A program made the translations under genes and the position numbers. Below are positions 53,244-61,934 of a DNA stretch of 64,000 bases, in pieces. The DNA is taken from assembly GCA_903909375.1 (NCBI GenBank), contig CAIVVM010000020.1, forward strand, positions 62,001-126,000, written 5' to 3'. Each line of letters begins with the position of its first letter. Within the stretch, counting starts at the first letter, position 1. Source of the stretch: an uncultured Alphaproteobacteria bacterium (lineage in GTDB: Bacteria > Pseudomonadota > Alphaproteobacteria > Caulobacterales > Caulobacteraceae). The notes beneath the pieces were generated by a model. That model saw nothing but the letters and a program-made list of their open reading frames with translations, did no database searches and was not told the DNA's origin.

Positions 53244-53555
53244 CTAGTCTGTGGTCTTCCGACGCGTTGAAGCCAGCAGGCCGATCAGCGCCGCTGCCGC
53301 CGTGAGCAGGGCCGCGGTCGAGGCGATGGGATGGGCCTTGACCTCGGCCACCGCCTTGCGAGCGACCGCCTTGGCAGGCTCCGGTGTGTTATTCCCGATC
53401 ATCGTGGCGGCATCGCGCAATGCCTTGGCCGCAGAGGCGACGGCGTGTTCGGCGTCGTCGGTGAGCCCGTCTGCGGCCTTGTGAAGCGCCTTGGCGAGAT
53501 CCTCGAGGGAGTCTTCAGCATTGTGCTTGATTTCGCGGATCAGTGACTTGGACAT
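53244..53555 (-). CDS. DUF883/ElaB-YqjD-like small membrane-anchored protein
   Basis: A 103-aa protein. Residues 1-75 are helical and rich in Ala, Lys and Asp (SLIREIKHNAEDSLEDLAKALHKAADGL), then AVARKAVAEVKAHP and a C-terminal hydrophobic segment STAALLTAAAALIGLL before RRK. Alpha-helical, C-terminally anchored proteins of this type (ElaB/YqjD) bind ribosomes in Escherichia coli stationary phase. GGAGA upstream supports the start. It is divergent from the GT2 gene and lies 171 bp upstream of the wzm-like gene on the same strand. Confidence 0.75.
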   Translation of the reverse strand: MSKSLIREIKHNAEDSLEDLAKALHKAADGLTDDAEHAVASAAKALRDAATMIGNNTPEPAKAVARKAVAEVKAHPIASTAALLTAAAALIGLLASTRRKTTD

Positions 53556-53705
53556 GAGTTGGTCTCCGTTGGCTTTTGTGGCTCCAGCTGAGGGCAGGCG
53601 GCGGAGATCGGCATTGACGCGTATCAATCGTTGGCCCGTCGCCGCGACCCCAAACCCTCCGCATCGGCTTGGCGCCGCACCGGGGTTGGCTGTAAGCCGG
53701 TTATA

Positions 53706-54779
53706 GTGGCCAAAACCCCGACTCATACGTCCGCGACGCGACAGCCTGCCCAGCCAGGTCTGGCCTATGCGTCGCAGTCGCTCAGCCTTGAGGGCTCGGG
53801 CGTCTGGCTGATCGTGCCTTGCTACAAGGTGGGTGAGCGCGTCCTGCGGGTACTTGCGAAGACGCCAACCTGGATCGAGGGCGTCGTCTGTGTGGATGAC
53901 GCCTGTCCCGACGCCACCGGCGACCTGATCGAGGCTCGAAACACCGATCCCCGCGTCGTGGTGGTTCGCCTGGCACAGAACCAGGGGGTCGGCGGCGCCA
54001 CGCTGGCCGGCTACGCCGAGGCTGTCGCGCGGGGCGCCCGCGTGCTCGTCAAGGTCGACGGCGACGACCAGATGGACCTGGCCTACGCGGCCCAGCTGGT
54101 GGCGCCCATCCTGCTGGGCGAGGCCGATTACACCAAGGGCAACCGCTTCACCTCGATAAGCCACCTGACCGCAATGCCGACCGTCAGGGTGCTTGGCAAC
54201 GCCATGCTCAGTTTCGCCGCCAAGCTCTCCACCGGCTACTGGAACATCTTCGATCCCACCAACGGCTACACGGCGCTGGAAGCCAATGTGGCCCGGCTGG
54301 TGTTGGAAAAGGAGGTGTCGCGCCGGTTCTTCTTCGAGACCGACCTTCTGTATCATCTGGGCACGCTGCGTGCGGTCGTCCGCGATGTCCCGATGCCGGC
54401 GCGCTATGCTGACGAGATTTCCAACATCCGGATCAGGCAGATCGTTGGCCCGTTCGCACTCCAGCACGCGCGGAACTTCGCCCGGCGGGTGGTGGGTCAG
54501 TATTTCGTGCGCGACTTCAACGCCGCCACGCTGGAACTGGTGTTCGGCCTGATGTCCAGCCTGTTCGGGGTGGCCTATGCGCTGAGCTATCTCGCCAACC
54601 GGACGCCGGGTCAGGCCGCGTCGGCCGGTGTGGTCATGCTGGCCGCCCTTCCGGTGATTCTGGGCGCCCAGTTTCTGCTTCAGGCGATGAACTTTGATGT
54701 CCTGAACGCCCCCAGCCGCCCGATCCATCCCTATCTCGCCGTCCTGCGTGATCTTGCGACCGAGGATGAGCCCCGATGA
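53706..54779 (+). CDS. Family 2 glycosyltransferase (dolichyl/undecaprenyl-phosphate sugar-synthase like) with C-terminal membrane helices
   Basis: About 357 aa, starting at GTG 53706 (a TTG at 53631 adds a basic stretch). GVWLIVPCYKVGERVLRVL and VCVDDACPDATGD form the donor site, KVDGDDQMD carries the DxD metal site, and NPTNGYTALE-like FDPTNGYTALEANV follows. The C-terminus has two membrane segments (SSLFGVAYALSYLAN and AGVVMLAALPVILGAQFLL). It should load a sugar onto a polyprenyl phosphate. ATGA overlap couples it to the next membrane protein gene, likely the acceptor-side transferase. Confidence 0.88.
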   Translation: MAKTPTHTSATRQPAQPGLAYASQSLSLEGSGVWLIVPCYKVGERVLRVLAKTPTWIEGVVCVDDACPDATGDLIEARNTDPRVVVVRLAQNQGVGGATLAGYAEAVARGARVLVKVDGDDQMDLAYAAQLVAPILLGEADYTKGNRFTSISHLTAMPTVRVLGNAMLSFAAKLSTGYWNIFDPTNGYTALEANVARLVLEKEVSRRFFFETDLLYHLGTLRAVVRDVPMPARYADEISNIRIRQIVGPFALQHARNFARRVVGQYFVRDFNAATLELVFGLMSSLFGVAYALSYLANRTPGQAASAGVVMLAALPVILGAQFLLQAMNFDVLNAPSRPIHPYLAVLRDLATEDEPR

Positions 54780-56140
54780 CGGCCCGGGGCGCCCCCGCGC
54801 GCTGGGCCCTGCGGCTGGTGCTGGCGTCCGCACTCATCGCAATGCTGGTGCTGAACTGGCCCGGACATATGTCCGTCGACTCGGTGCTGGCCCTGCATGA
54901 GGGACGCTTCCAGGTGCGCGAAACCTGGAACCCCGCCATCTTCGGCTGGCTGCTGGGCGTTCTGGACGGCCTGCATCCCGGCGGCTCGCTGGCGACCGTG
55001 CTCAGTGGCGTGCTGCTCTTTGGCTCGTGGATGCTGCTGCCGTCGCTCAGGCCACGCACCACCTGGCTGGCCCCGGTTCTTGCTCTGGCGGTGATCGTCC
55101 TGCCGCAGGTGCTGATCTATCCGGGCATCGTCTGGAAGGACGTCTGGTTTGCGGTGGCGACGCTAGCCGGTTTCGTGACGCTGGCCTTCAGCATCCGCGA
55201 TCCTCAGCACAAGGTTCCCTGGGTTGGTCTGGCGATCGCGGCGCTTCTCTTCGCGGTCGCAGGCTTGCTCCGCCAGAATGGTCTGATCTTCGCCTTGCCG
55301 GCGGCACTGGCGCTGGCCTGGGCGCGATCCCGCTTTGGCTGGGGGTCGGGCGCGCGCCTTGCGCTGGGCTGGCTGGTCTCCGTGCTTGTGCTGGCGCTGA
55401 TCCTGAGCGCCACCGCCCGCCCACAGGGTGTCGGCGCGCCGGACGACGCGGGCGGCAAGGGTGTGCGACTTCTCCAGAGCTACGACCTGGCCGCCGCAGC
55501 TGCAATCAGCCCGAACCGGCCCACGCCCAGGATCGACGCTGTCGCGCCTGATGTCGGAGCCTACCTTCGCGCCAACGCAGACCGGCTCTATTCGCCTGAG
55601 CGGGTGGATGTGCTGACGGCCGACGCCTGGCTGGGCCAGAATTTGCCGCGTGTGCCACGAGAGGTCGTCCAGGCCGAGTGGCTGGACCTGATCACCAGCG
55701 ATACAGGCGTCTATCTGCAGGGTCGCCTGCTGGCGTTCCAGCAAGTGATGACAACGCCCGCGATAATGCGTTGCCTTCCGGTCCACGTCGGGATTACCGG
55801 CCCGGCCCGGGCGCTGGGCGAACTGGGTATTCCCGGCCGGGCCGACGCCCACGACGGGCGCATCTACAACTACGCCACCTGGTACTTCGACACCCCGGCG
55901 ATGTCACATCTCGTCTACGCCGGGATCGCGTTCATCGTCTTCGTCTGGCTTATGGTCCGGCGAGATCCGGCGGACCTGGTGATCGCCGCGATGATGGCTG
56001 GCGCGCTGGGCTTTGCGGCCAGCTTCTTCGCGATCTCCATCGCCTGCGACTATCGGTACCTCTATGTGCTCGATCTGGCGGCGATCACGGGCGCACTCTA
56101 CCTGGCCATTGATCCTGCGTTGCGCCGCCAGAGATCGTAG
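54776..56140 (+). CDS. Polytopic membrane protein of glycosyltransferase type (DUF6020-like)
   Basis: A 454-aa protein with about 11 helices. The first loop NWPGHMSVDSVLALHEGRFQVRETWNPAIFGW resembles the acceptor-side loop of PMT/GT-C enzymes and of DUF6020 (P-G..S-DS), and VLIYPGIVWKDVWFAVATLAG is a second hallmark (GxxWKDV). A large periplasmic loop sits at about 215-355 with RVPREVVQAEWLDL. GT-C enzymes use polyprenyl-phosphate sugars, and ATGA overlap with the GT2 gene that probably makes such a donor supports that role. DUF6020 assignment is from memory. Product unknown. Confidence 0.75.
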   Translation: MTARGAPARWALRLVLASALIAMLVLNWPGHMSVDSVLALHEGRFQVRETWNPAIFGWLLGVLDGLHPGGSLATVLSGVLLFGSWMLLPSLRPRTTWLAPVLALAVIVLPQVLIYPGIVWKDVWFAVATLAGFVTLAFSIRDPQHKVPWVGLAIAALLFAVAGLLRQNGLIFALPAALALAWARSRFGWGSGARLALGWLVSVLVLALILSATARPQGVGAPDDAGGKGVRLLQSYDLAAAAAISPNRPTPRIDAVAPDVGAYLRANADRLYSPERVDVLTADAWLGQNLPRVPREVVQAEWLDLITSDTGVYLQGRLLAFQQVMTTPAIMRCLPVHVGITGPARALGELGIPGRADAHDGRIYNYATWYFDTPAMSHLVYAGIAFIVFVWLMVRRDPADLVIAAMMAGALGFAASFFAISIACDYRYLYVLDLAAITGALYLAIDPALRRQRS

Positions 56141-56146
56141 GCGCGT

Positions 56147-57250
56147 CTATTCGATAGCCAGAGCCGCATCCATCTGGGCGTCCAGCTGGGACAGCAGGGT
56201 GAGGGCGTCCTGCAGTTGCGCCTGATCGGCCCGCCAGCCAGCCTCCAGCCTTTCAATGTCGGCGCGTAGCTCGGCCTGAAACGCAGTTGCGCCTTCGAGC
56301 TGTTGCCGGGTCGCCAGCAGGTCTGCCCGTGTCGCCGCCAGGTCCCGCGCCGCGGGCGACACAAGCATGCCGAACTCCCGGTTACGGCGCTCCAGCTCCG
56401 CAGCTGCTGCTTCCAGCACAGCGCGATCCGGCGATGCGCCGGCGGCTGCGGCCTCGAACCAGCCCAGGACGTCTGCGGCCAGCCGCCCGGCCCAGCCCAG
56501 CGCCTCAAGCCCGCCCGCGGTGGTGTTGTGCCGCAGGTCCGGGGTCAGGAAGGTGTCGATCTTGCGGGCTGCAGCCTCGGTCAGCCCTGGCAGGGACGCC
56601 CCATGCGCCACCTCGATCCGCGCCGCTTCCTTCCGCCAATCGGCCAGCAACGCGTCATAACCGGTGAAGGCGCGTGGCAGGTCGCGGGTATAGGCCTCCG
56701 CAGCCAGCATATAGGCGCTCCAGACCAGCACGGACTTCTCAAGCGCGAACCCGTCGCGCCGCTCCAGCGAGCCGGCCACATCCAGCGGATGACGCACCGG
56801 GATCACGCACCGCACAGCAATCTGGCGCTCCGCCAGCACCGCCCGCCACATGGGCAAGAGCACGGTTGCGCGCGGATCCTTCATCAGGGGCCAGGTCGTC
56901 CTGCGAAACTCGCCGTCGAACAGCTGGCCCGCCCGCATCTGCCAATCGGCCTCGATCGCCGGGGGCAACGGCCGATAGGGATAGGCAAACACATCGTCCC
57001 AGGCCGAGCCGGCGGCGCGCAGTCGCTCATCGTTGAAGATCGCGATCTTCCAGGGCTCGAAGTAGCCCTTCTGATTGTGCTCATCGCCCGGCATCACATT
57101 GGCCGGCAGCGACGCCCCGGCCAGCGCCAGCAACTGGGTCACCGCCGAGGTGCCCGAACGATGCATGCCAAGCACCAGATAGGCCACGCGCGGGCGCGGT
57201 GTCCTGACCGGTCTGGGCGTCGGCTTTGAGGGTGCGGGTGCGCGGCTCAT
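56147..57250 (-). CDS. Sulfotransferase-like protein with C-terminal coiled coil
   Basis: A 367-aa protein. The PAPS 5'-phosphosulfate loop is LGMHRSGTSAVTQLL (residues about 27-41), and IPVRHPLDVAGSLERRDGF is the 3'-phosphate loop. The middle matches the Sulfotransfer_3-like family (FTGYDALLADWRKE). The last ~100 residues (AAAAELERRNREFGML onward, many Ala/Leu/Glu) form a coiled coil, so it is probably oligomeric or attached to a partner. Start 57250 is preceded by an AGG-containing site. It lies opposite the two GT operons of this region. A sulfated surface glycan is a reasonable expectation, but a sulfate-activating cys gene set is not in the window. Confidence 0.85.
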   Translation of the reverse strand: MSRAPAPSKPTPRPVRTPRPRVAYLVLGMHRSGTSAVTQLLALAGASLPANVMPGDEHNQKGYFEPWKIAIFNDERLRAAGSAWDDVFAYPYRPLPPAIEADWQMRAGQLFDGEFRRTTWPLMKDPRATVLLPMWRAVLAERQIAVRCVIPVRHPLDVAGSLERRDGFALEKSVLVWSAYMLAAEAYTRDLPRAFTGYDALLADWRKEAARIEVAHGASLPGLTEAAARKIDTFLTPDLRHNTTAGGLEALGWAGRLAADVLGWFEAAAAGASPDRAVLEAAAAELERRNREFGMLVSPAARDLAATRADLLATRQQLEGATAFQAELRADIERLEAGWRADQAQLQDALTLLSQLDAQMDAALAIE

Positions 57251-57355
57251 CCTGATGCTGGTGGTACGGTTCAGGCGCGGCCGCCGCAAGCGGTTGATCG
57301 CGCCGGGCAACTGTTGCAAACCAGCAGGGCTGCCCCGAACAGGAACCGTGTCGCC

Positions 57356-59296
57356 ATGGCCGCCCCGGCCCGAGCTCTCTCACGACCGAGCGCCGAGGAC
57401 CTCCATCGGGTGATCGCCAGCGTTTTCGACGAGGCGTTCTATCGGGCGGTTTACGACGACTTGCCGGCCGAAATTGATGCGCTTTGGCACTACCGCGTCC
57501 AGGGATGGCGTGAAGGCCGTGACCCGGCCCCGTGGTTCTCCACGCGCAGCTATACTGTCGAGAACCCCGACGTTAAGCGGCTGCGCCTCGAGCCGCTGTT
57601 TCATTATCTCACTCGAGGCCGCGATGAGGGCCGGGAGGTCGCACCTTCCAGCAATGCGCGCGCCTACTATGCCGCCGTCGCCTGGTCGCCGCAGACCTGG
57701 CGACCGCTGTCCTTTGGCCCCGCCTCCGAATCGCGGGCAGGCGCCATTTCCGAGGCCGAATCAGACGCGGCCATTGCCCGGGAGTTCGACGCCGCCTTCT
57801 ACCTTGCGGCCAATCCGGACGTGGCCGCCTCCGGGATGGATCCCCTCGTGCATTTCCGCCGCACAGGCTGGCTTGAGGATCGCGACCCGACGCCTGGCTT
57901 CTCGGTCCGCGACTATCTGGACGCCTATCCGGACATAGCCGTCAGCGGCCTCAACCCGTTTGCGCACTATGTCATCGCCGGGCGCGCCGAAGGCCGGGCC
58001 GCGCGGCATGACCTGGGGCCCGAGTTTGACGTCATCTCGCGACTGCGCCCGGTCGCGGACCGGATCGACCGCGCCGTGCGGGTCGGCGCCAATCTTTCGA
58101 CTGATCCCGCAGAACGCCTGATTGCCGCCCTGATGGCTCTGCGGCCGGACCTGCACATCACCTTCAGCCACGACAACTACGTCGAACATTCCGGCGGCCT
58201 GCAGCTCTGTGTCCGACGCGAGAGTGTGCGGTTTGCGCAGTTGGGACGGGACCATATGCATCTCTATCCCGCCGCGTGGTGGCCCACTGTGCGTCGGGAT
58301 GATGAGCCGGGGCCTCTGGGTGTCATGTTGAACGGCGTGAACCTGGGCGTGTTCGAGCCACACGCGATTCGTATGGCTCTGGGGAGGCTGCCGCCCGGCG
58401 GCCGTCGTTCCTTTGCGATCCACAGCCTGCTGGGCCACGCGCCCGATGAAACGGCTGACATCCTCGAGGCCGCCGGGTTGCGCGAAGGATTCTTCTGGCT
58501 CCACGACTTCGCCAGTCTCTGCGCGGGTTTTCACCTCCAGCGAAACGATGTGACGGACTGCGGCGCTCCGGCTACCGACAGCGCGGCCTGCGGCGTTTGC
58601 CTTTATGGCGACCACCGCGCACGCCATACCGAGGCGCACCGGCGACTTTTCGAGCGCCTCTCGCTGACGGTCGCGGCGCCTTCACAGAACACGCTCGACT
58701 TCTGGCGCACCCGGACCGGGATCACGCCGCCGCGCGCCGTGGTTCTGCCCCTGGCGCGTCTGGTGTCGGCAGGTCCCGCGCCGGCGGCTTCGGGGGCCAG
58801 GCCCCTGCGCGTCGCCTTTGTCGGCATGCCCGTGCCTTTGAAGGGCTGGCCGGTGTTCAGCGCCCTGGCTCGTTCCTTCGCTACGGACCCGCGGTATGCG
58901 TTTCTTCACCTCGGCGGACGCCCGGATCCTGCGACGCCTGCGACCTTTCACCGCGTCATGGCGACGATGGAACGACCCCAGGCCATGCAGGACGCCGTGG
59001 AAGCGCTCGAGATCGACGTGGCTCTGATCTGGCCGGCCTGCCGCGAGACCTTCTCCTTCACCGCCTACGAGGCGGCAGCCGGCGGCGCCATGGTCGTGAC
59101 CGGCCCGGACAGCGGCAACGTCGCGGCCTTTGCCGCGCAGCGAGGTCGGGGTCTGGTGCTGGACGGAGAGGCGGCATTGAGCCATGCGTTCAGTACCGGT
59201 GAAATCCTGTCTCTCCATCGCCACCGGCGCAAACCCCGGCGCTATCGCCTCGCCTATAGCGGCATGACCGGTGACCTGGTCGGAGCGGGCTCATGA
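57356..59296 (+). CDS. GT-B glycosyltransferase with N-terminal FD-x3-Y repeats (paralog A)
   Basis: A 646-aa protein. Residues about 20-110 and 138-215 hold repeats of FDxAFYxxxxxDxxxxxxxPLxHYxxxGxxEGRDPxPxFS. The catalytic part from ~235 has SFAIHSLLGHAPDETADIL, FWLHDFASLCAGFHLQRN, a Cys cluster (DCGAPATDSAACGVCLYG, three Cys) and the GT4 E-x7-E motif near residue 564 (CRETFSFTAYEAAAGG). The family is not one I can name beyond GT4-like. It is about 50-60 percent alike in the catalytic half to the next gene, with which it overlaps by ATGA. Four genes from here to 63088 are coupled by ATGA overlaps. Start 57356 is preceded by AGGAA. Confidence 0.78.
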   Translation: MAAPARALSRPSAEDLHRVIASVFDEAFYRAVYDDLPAEIDALWHYRVQGWREGRDPAPWFSTRSYTVENPDVKRLRLEPLFHYLTRGRDEGREVAPSSNARAYYAAVAWSPQTWRPLSFGPASESRAGAISEAESDAAIAREFDAAFYLAANPDVAASGMDPLVHFRRTGWLEDRDPTPGFSVRDYLDAYPDIAVSGLNPFAHYVIAGRAEGRAARHDLGPEFDVISRLRPVADRIDRAVRVGANLSTDPAERLIAALMALRPDLHITFSHDNYVEHSGGLQLCVRRESVRFAQLGRDHMHLYPAAWWPTVRRDDEPGPLGVMLNGVNLGVFEPHAIRMALGRLPPGGRRSFAIHSLLGHAPDETADILEAAGLREGFFWLHDFASLCAGFHLQRNDVTDCGAPATDSAACGVCLYGDHRARHTEAHRRLFERLSLTVAAPSQNTLDFWRTRTGITPPRAVVLPLARLVSAGPAPAASGARPLRVAFVGMPVPLKGWPVFSALARSFATDPRYAFLHLGGRPDPATPATFHRVMATMERPQAMQDAVEALEIDVALIWPACRETFSFTAYEAAAGGAMVVTGPDSGNVAAFAAQRGRGLVLDGEAALSHAFSTGEILSLHRHRRKPRRYRLAYSGMTGDLVGAGS

Positions 59297-60909
59297 AAGC
59301 CCGGATCGAGATGTTCGCTGCGCGGTTAGGCTGGAAGGGAAGGCGCCCGGAGCTGGACCCGGAGAGCCGGGTCGTCGCCCGCGCCTTCGACCGAGCCTTC
59401 TATCTGACGCGCTATCCCGATGTCGCGGCGTCTGGCGCCGACCCGCTCGAACACTTCATGGCGCATGGCTGGCGCGAGGGTCGGGATCCCAACCCTGACT
59501 TCTCGGTTCTGGAGTATCTCGCGGCCTTTCCGGATATCGCCGCATCGGGCGCCAACCCGTTCCTCCACCACCTCACTCACGGCCGGCCGAAAACTGCGCC
59601 GCAGGAGGCGCCGCTTGGTTTCCGGTTTGAGCTGATCGAGGGTCTGACGCCCATTGAAGACCGCCTCGCCCGATTGCAATTGATCGACGTGCCGCTTCTG
59701 CCGGAAGACGACCTGCACGCTGTGCTCTCCAAGGCGCCGGACGGGCTGGCGCGGGTCCATGTGACCTTCAGCCAGGACAACTTCGCCACCAATACCGGCG
59801 GCCTGCAGTTCACGATCCGGCGCGAGGCTGCGCGGCTTGCCGAGCTTGGCCGGGACCATCTGCACCTGCACGGTGCGCGACCCTGGACCCTTGTGCGCGG
59901 ACCGGATGACGTCGAAGCCCTGGCCGTCGTCTGGAACGGTCGCGCGCTGGGCGCTGTCGCGCCGGACACGCTGCGGCGGGTTCTGGCACGGGTGGCCAAC
60001 GACGACGCGTCCGGGCGCAGTTTCGCGATCCACAGCCTGCTTGGCCATGCGCCGGATGAGGTCGCCGACATCCTGGCGGCACTGGGTCTTCGACGTGGTG
60101 TGTTCTGGCTGCACGACTTTGCCAGTCTCTGCGCGGGCTTTCACCTGCTCAGAAACGAGGTGGAGGATTGTGGCGCGCCGCCGCCCGGAAGCGCGTCCTG
60201 CAACGTTTGCCTGTTCGGTCCCTGGCGTGACCGTCATATCCAGGGGCACGCACGCCTGTTCGAGCGGCTGGATCTCGAAGTCGCCGCACCATCCCGGAGC
60301 GCTCTGGAACTCTGGCGGCGCGCGACGGATCTGCCGGCGACCCACACCCACGTCCTGCCGCACGCCCGCCTGATGCCGACAGGGCCAGCGCCGGTTCGGC
60401 CTGCCGGCCGCCCCTTCATAATCGCCTTCGCCGGTTTCCCTGCGCCACACAAAGGCTGGGCGATCTTTCGCAATCTCGCGGCGCGGTTCGGGCAAGACCC
60501 GCGCTACGAATTCATCCACCTCGGCGCCCACCCCGATCTGGCCATGCCCCACCGGTTCGAGCGTGTCGAGGCGGGCTCCGGGAATCCTCAGACGATGAAG
60601 ATGGCGCTGGAGGCGGTGCAGGCCGATGCCGTGCTGGTCTGGCCGCTATGTCGGGAGACCTTCTCGTTTGTCGCCTACGAGGCCGCTGCGGCGGGCTGCG
60701 CCGTCATTACGGGCCCGGACAGCGGCAATGTGGCCGCCTTTGTCCGGGAGAGCGGCCACGGCCAGCTCATCGACAACGAGGCGGAGCTGGCCTCGGCCTT
60801 CGACACCGGCGCCATACTTCAACTTGCTCGCGCGAAGCGGCGACCAATGCTCTATGACCTTGTCTACAGCGCCCTCACCCTCGATCTGGCGACCCCGCCC
60901 AGCCCATGA
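59293..60909 (+). CDS. GT-B glycosyltransferase with N-terminal FD-x3-Y repeats (paralog B)
   Basis: A 538-aa tandem paralog of the previous protein, about 108 residues shorter because it has one repeat pair (residues about 32-98: FDRAFYLTRYPDVAASGADPLEHFMAHGWREGRDPNPDF then YLAAFPDIAASGANPFLHHL). The catalytic half repeats FAIHSLLGHAPDEVADIL, HDFASLCAGFHLLRNEVEDCG, the Cys cluster (SCNVCLFG) and CRETFSFVAYEAAAAGC with E-x7-E at ~455. DNFATNTGGLQFTIRREAARLAELGRDHLHL aligns with the equivalent part of paralog A. It overlaps both neighbours by ATGA. Retention of all motifs in both copies suggests two distinct transferase steps. Confidence 0.78.
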   Translation: MKARIEMFAARLGWKGRRPELDPESRVVARAFDRAFYLTRYPDVAASGADPLEHFMAHGWREGRDPNPDFSVLEYLAAFPDIAASGANPFLHHLTHGRPKTAPQEAPLGFRFELIEGLTPIEDRLARLQLIDVPLLPEDDLHAVLSKAPDGLARVHVTFSQDNFATNTGGLQFTIRREAARLAELGRDHLHLHGARPWTLVRGPDDVEALAVVWNGRALGAVAPDTLRRVLARVANDDASGRSFAIHSLLGHAPDEVADILAALGLRRGVFWLHDFASLCAGFHLLRNEVEDCGAPPPGSASCNVCLFGPWRDRHIQGHARLFERLDLEVAAPSRSALELWRRATDLPATHTHVLPHARLMPTGPAPVRPAGRPFIIAFAGFPAPHKGWAIFRNLAARFGQDPRYEFIHLGAHPDLAMPHRFERVEAGSGNPQTMKMALEAVQADAVLVWPLCRETFSFVAYEAAAAGCAVITGPDSGNVAAFVRESGHGQLIDNEAELASAFDTGAILQLARAKRRPMLYDLVYSALTLDLATPPSP

Positions 60910-61934
60910 AGATCCTCTGCTACTCCAGCTTCACCTTCTCGTATCTCAATCGGGCGCGGGTGCTGTTCAAGACGCTTCGCAAGTTCCATCCGGACTGGGA
61001 GCTGGCGGCGCTGATCACGGATCGTCCTCCGGAGGGCTTCCGGTTTGACCCCGCCAGCGAGCCGTTTGACCGCCTGGTGTGGGCGAGCGACCTGGGTATC
61101 CCCGATTTCGACAGCTGGCTGTTCAAGCACGATGTGGTGGAGGTCTGCACGGCGGTGAAGGGTCCCTTCATCCACCAGGCCTGCAGCTGGGGCTTTGACG
61201 CTGTGATCTACATGGATCCCGACACGGCAGCGCTGGGAAGTCTGGCGCCTCTGGAGGAGTGGCTGGAACACCACGACATCCTCCTGACCCCGCATCTGGT
61301 CGATGCCAACGACGATCACGCCGCGATACTCGACAACGACCTTTCGGCCTCCCGAACGGGCATCTTCAATCTTGGCTTCATGGCGATCCGGACGACGGGC
61401 GAGGGCGCCCGGTTCGCAAAGTGGTGGAACGACCGGCTGCTGTCCTACTGCTACGACGACATGCCGAACGGCCTCTTTGTCGACCAGCGGTGGTGCGATC
61501 ACGTGCCGGCCCTGTTCGACCGTCTGAAGATCATCCGCGATCCCGGCTACAATGTCGCCAGCTGGAACCTGTCGACCCGCAAGATCTCTGTTGAGAAGGA
61601 CGGGCGTATCACCGTCAACGGCGTGGACCTGCGCTTCTGGCACTTCACCAAGTTGGGCGCAGTGGGCGACGCCATGACCCGCCGGTATGCTGGCCGCAAC
61701 TTCCCGGTTTACGAGATCTGGGCCTGGTACAAGCGGGAGGTCGCTGCGGCCACAGACCCTGCGATTCCCGACCGGTGGTGGGCTTTCGGCGCTTATGACG
61801 ATGGAACGCCGATCACGAAGGCCGCCCGCGTGCTCTATCGCGAACGCGGCGACCTGCAGACGGCCTTCGCCAATCCTTTTGCGTCCGGCCCCGGCAGTTT
61901 TCAGTCCTGGCTGGACGCCGAGGGTATCCGATGA
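60906..61934 (+). CDS. GT-A glycosyltransferase (GT8-like)
   Basis: A 342-aa protein beginning MKILCYSSFTFSYLNRARVLFKTL, a typical GT8/nucleotide-diphospho-sugar transferase opening. The metal-binding DxD is D104-P-D106 in VIYMDPDTAALGS, and FVDQRWCDHVPALF and NPGYNVASWN-like RDPGYNVASWNLSTRK are GT8-type blocks near the acceptor site. Ending: FQSWLDAEGIR. ATGA overlaps both neighbours. It is the only GT-A enzyme of the coupled block and probably adds a sugar to the same glycan; donor unknown. Confidence 0.82.
   Translation: MKILCYSSFTFSYLNRARVLFKTLRKFHPDWELAALITDRPPEGFRFDPASEPFDRLVWASDLGIPDFDSWLFKHDVVEVCTAVKGPFIHQACSWGFDAVIYMDPDTAALGSLAPLEEWLEHHDILLTPHLVDANDDHAAILDNDLSASRTGIFNLGFMAIRTTGEGARFAKWWNDRLLSYCYDDMPNGLFVDQRWCDHVPALFDRLKIIRDPGYNVASWNLSTRKISVEKDGRITVNGVDLRFWHFTKLGAVGDAMTRRYAGRNFPVYEIWAWYKREVAAATDPAIPDRWWAFGAYDDGTPITKAARVLYRERGDLQTAFANPFASGPGSFQSWLDAEGIR

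Noticed and set aside
53556-54833. Long minus-strand extension of the DUF883-like frame across the GT2 gene
   Set aside because: Only the last 103 codons look like a protein; upstream is antisense to a clear GT2 enzyme, and a GGAGA site marks the internal ATG.
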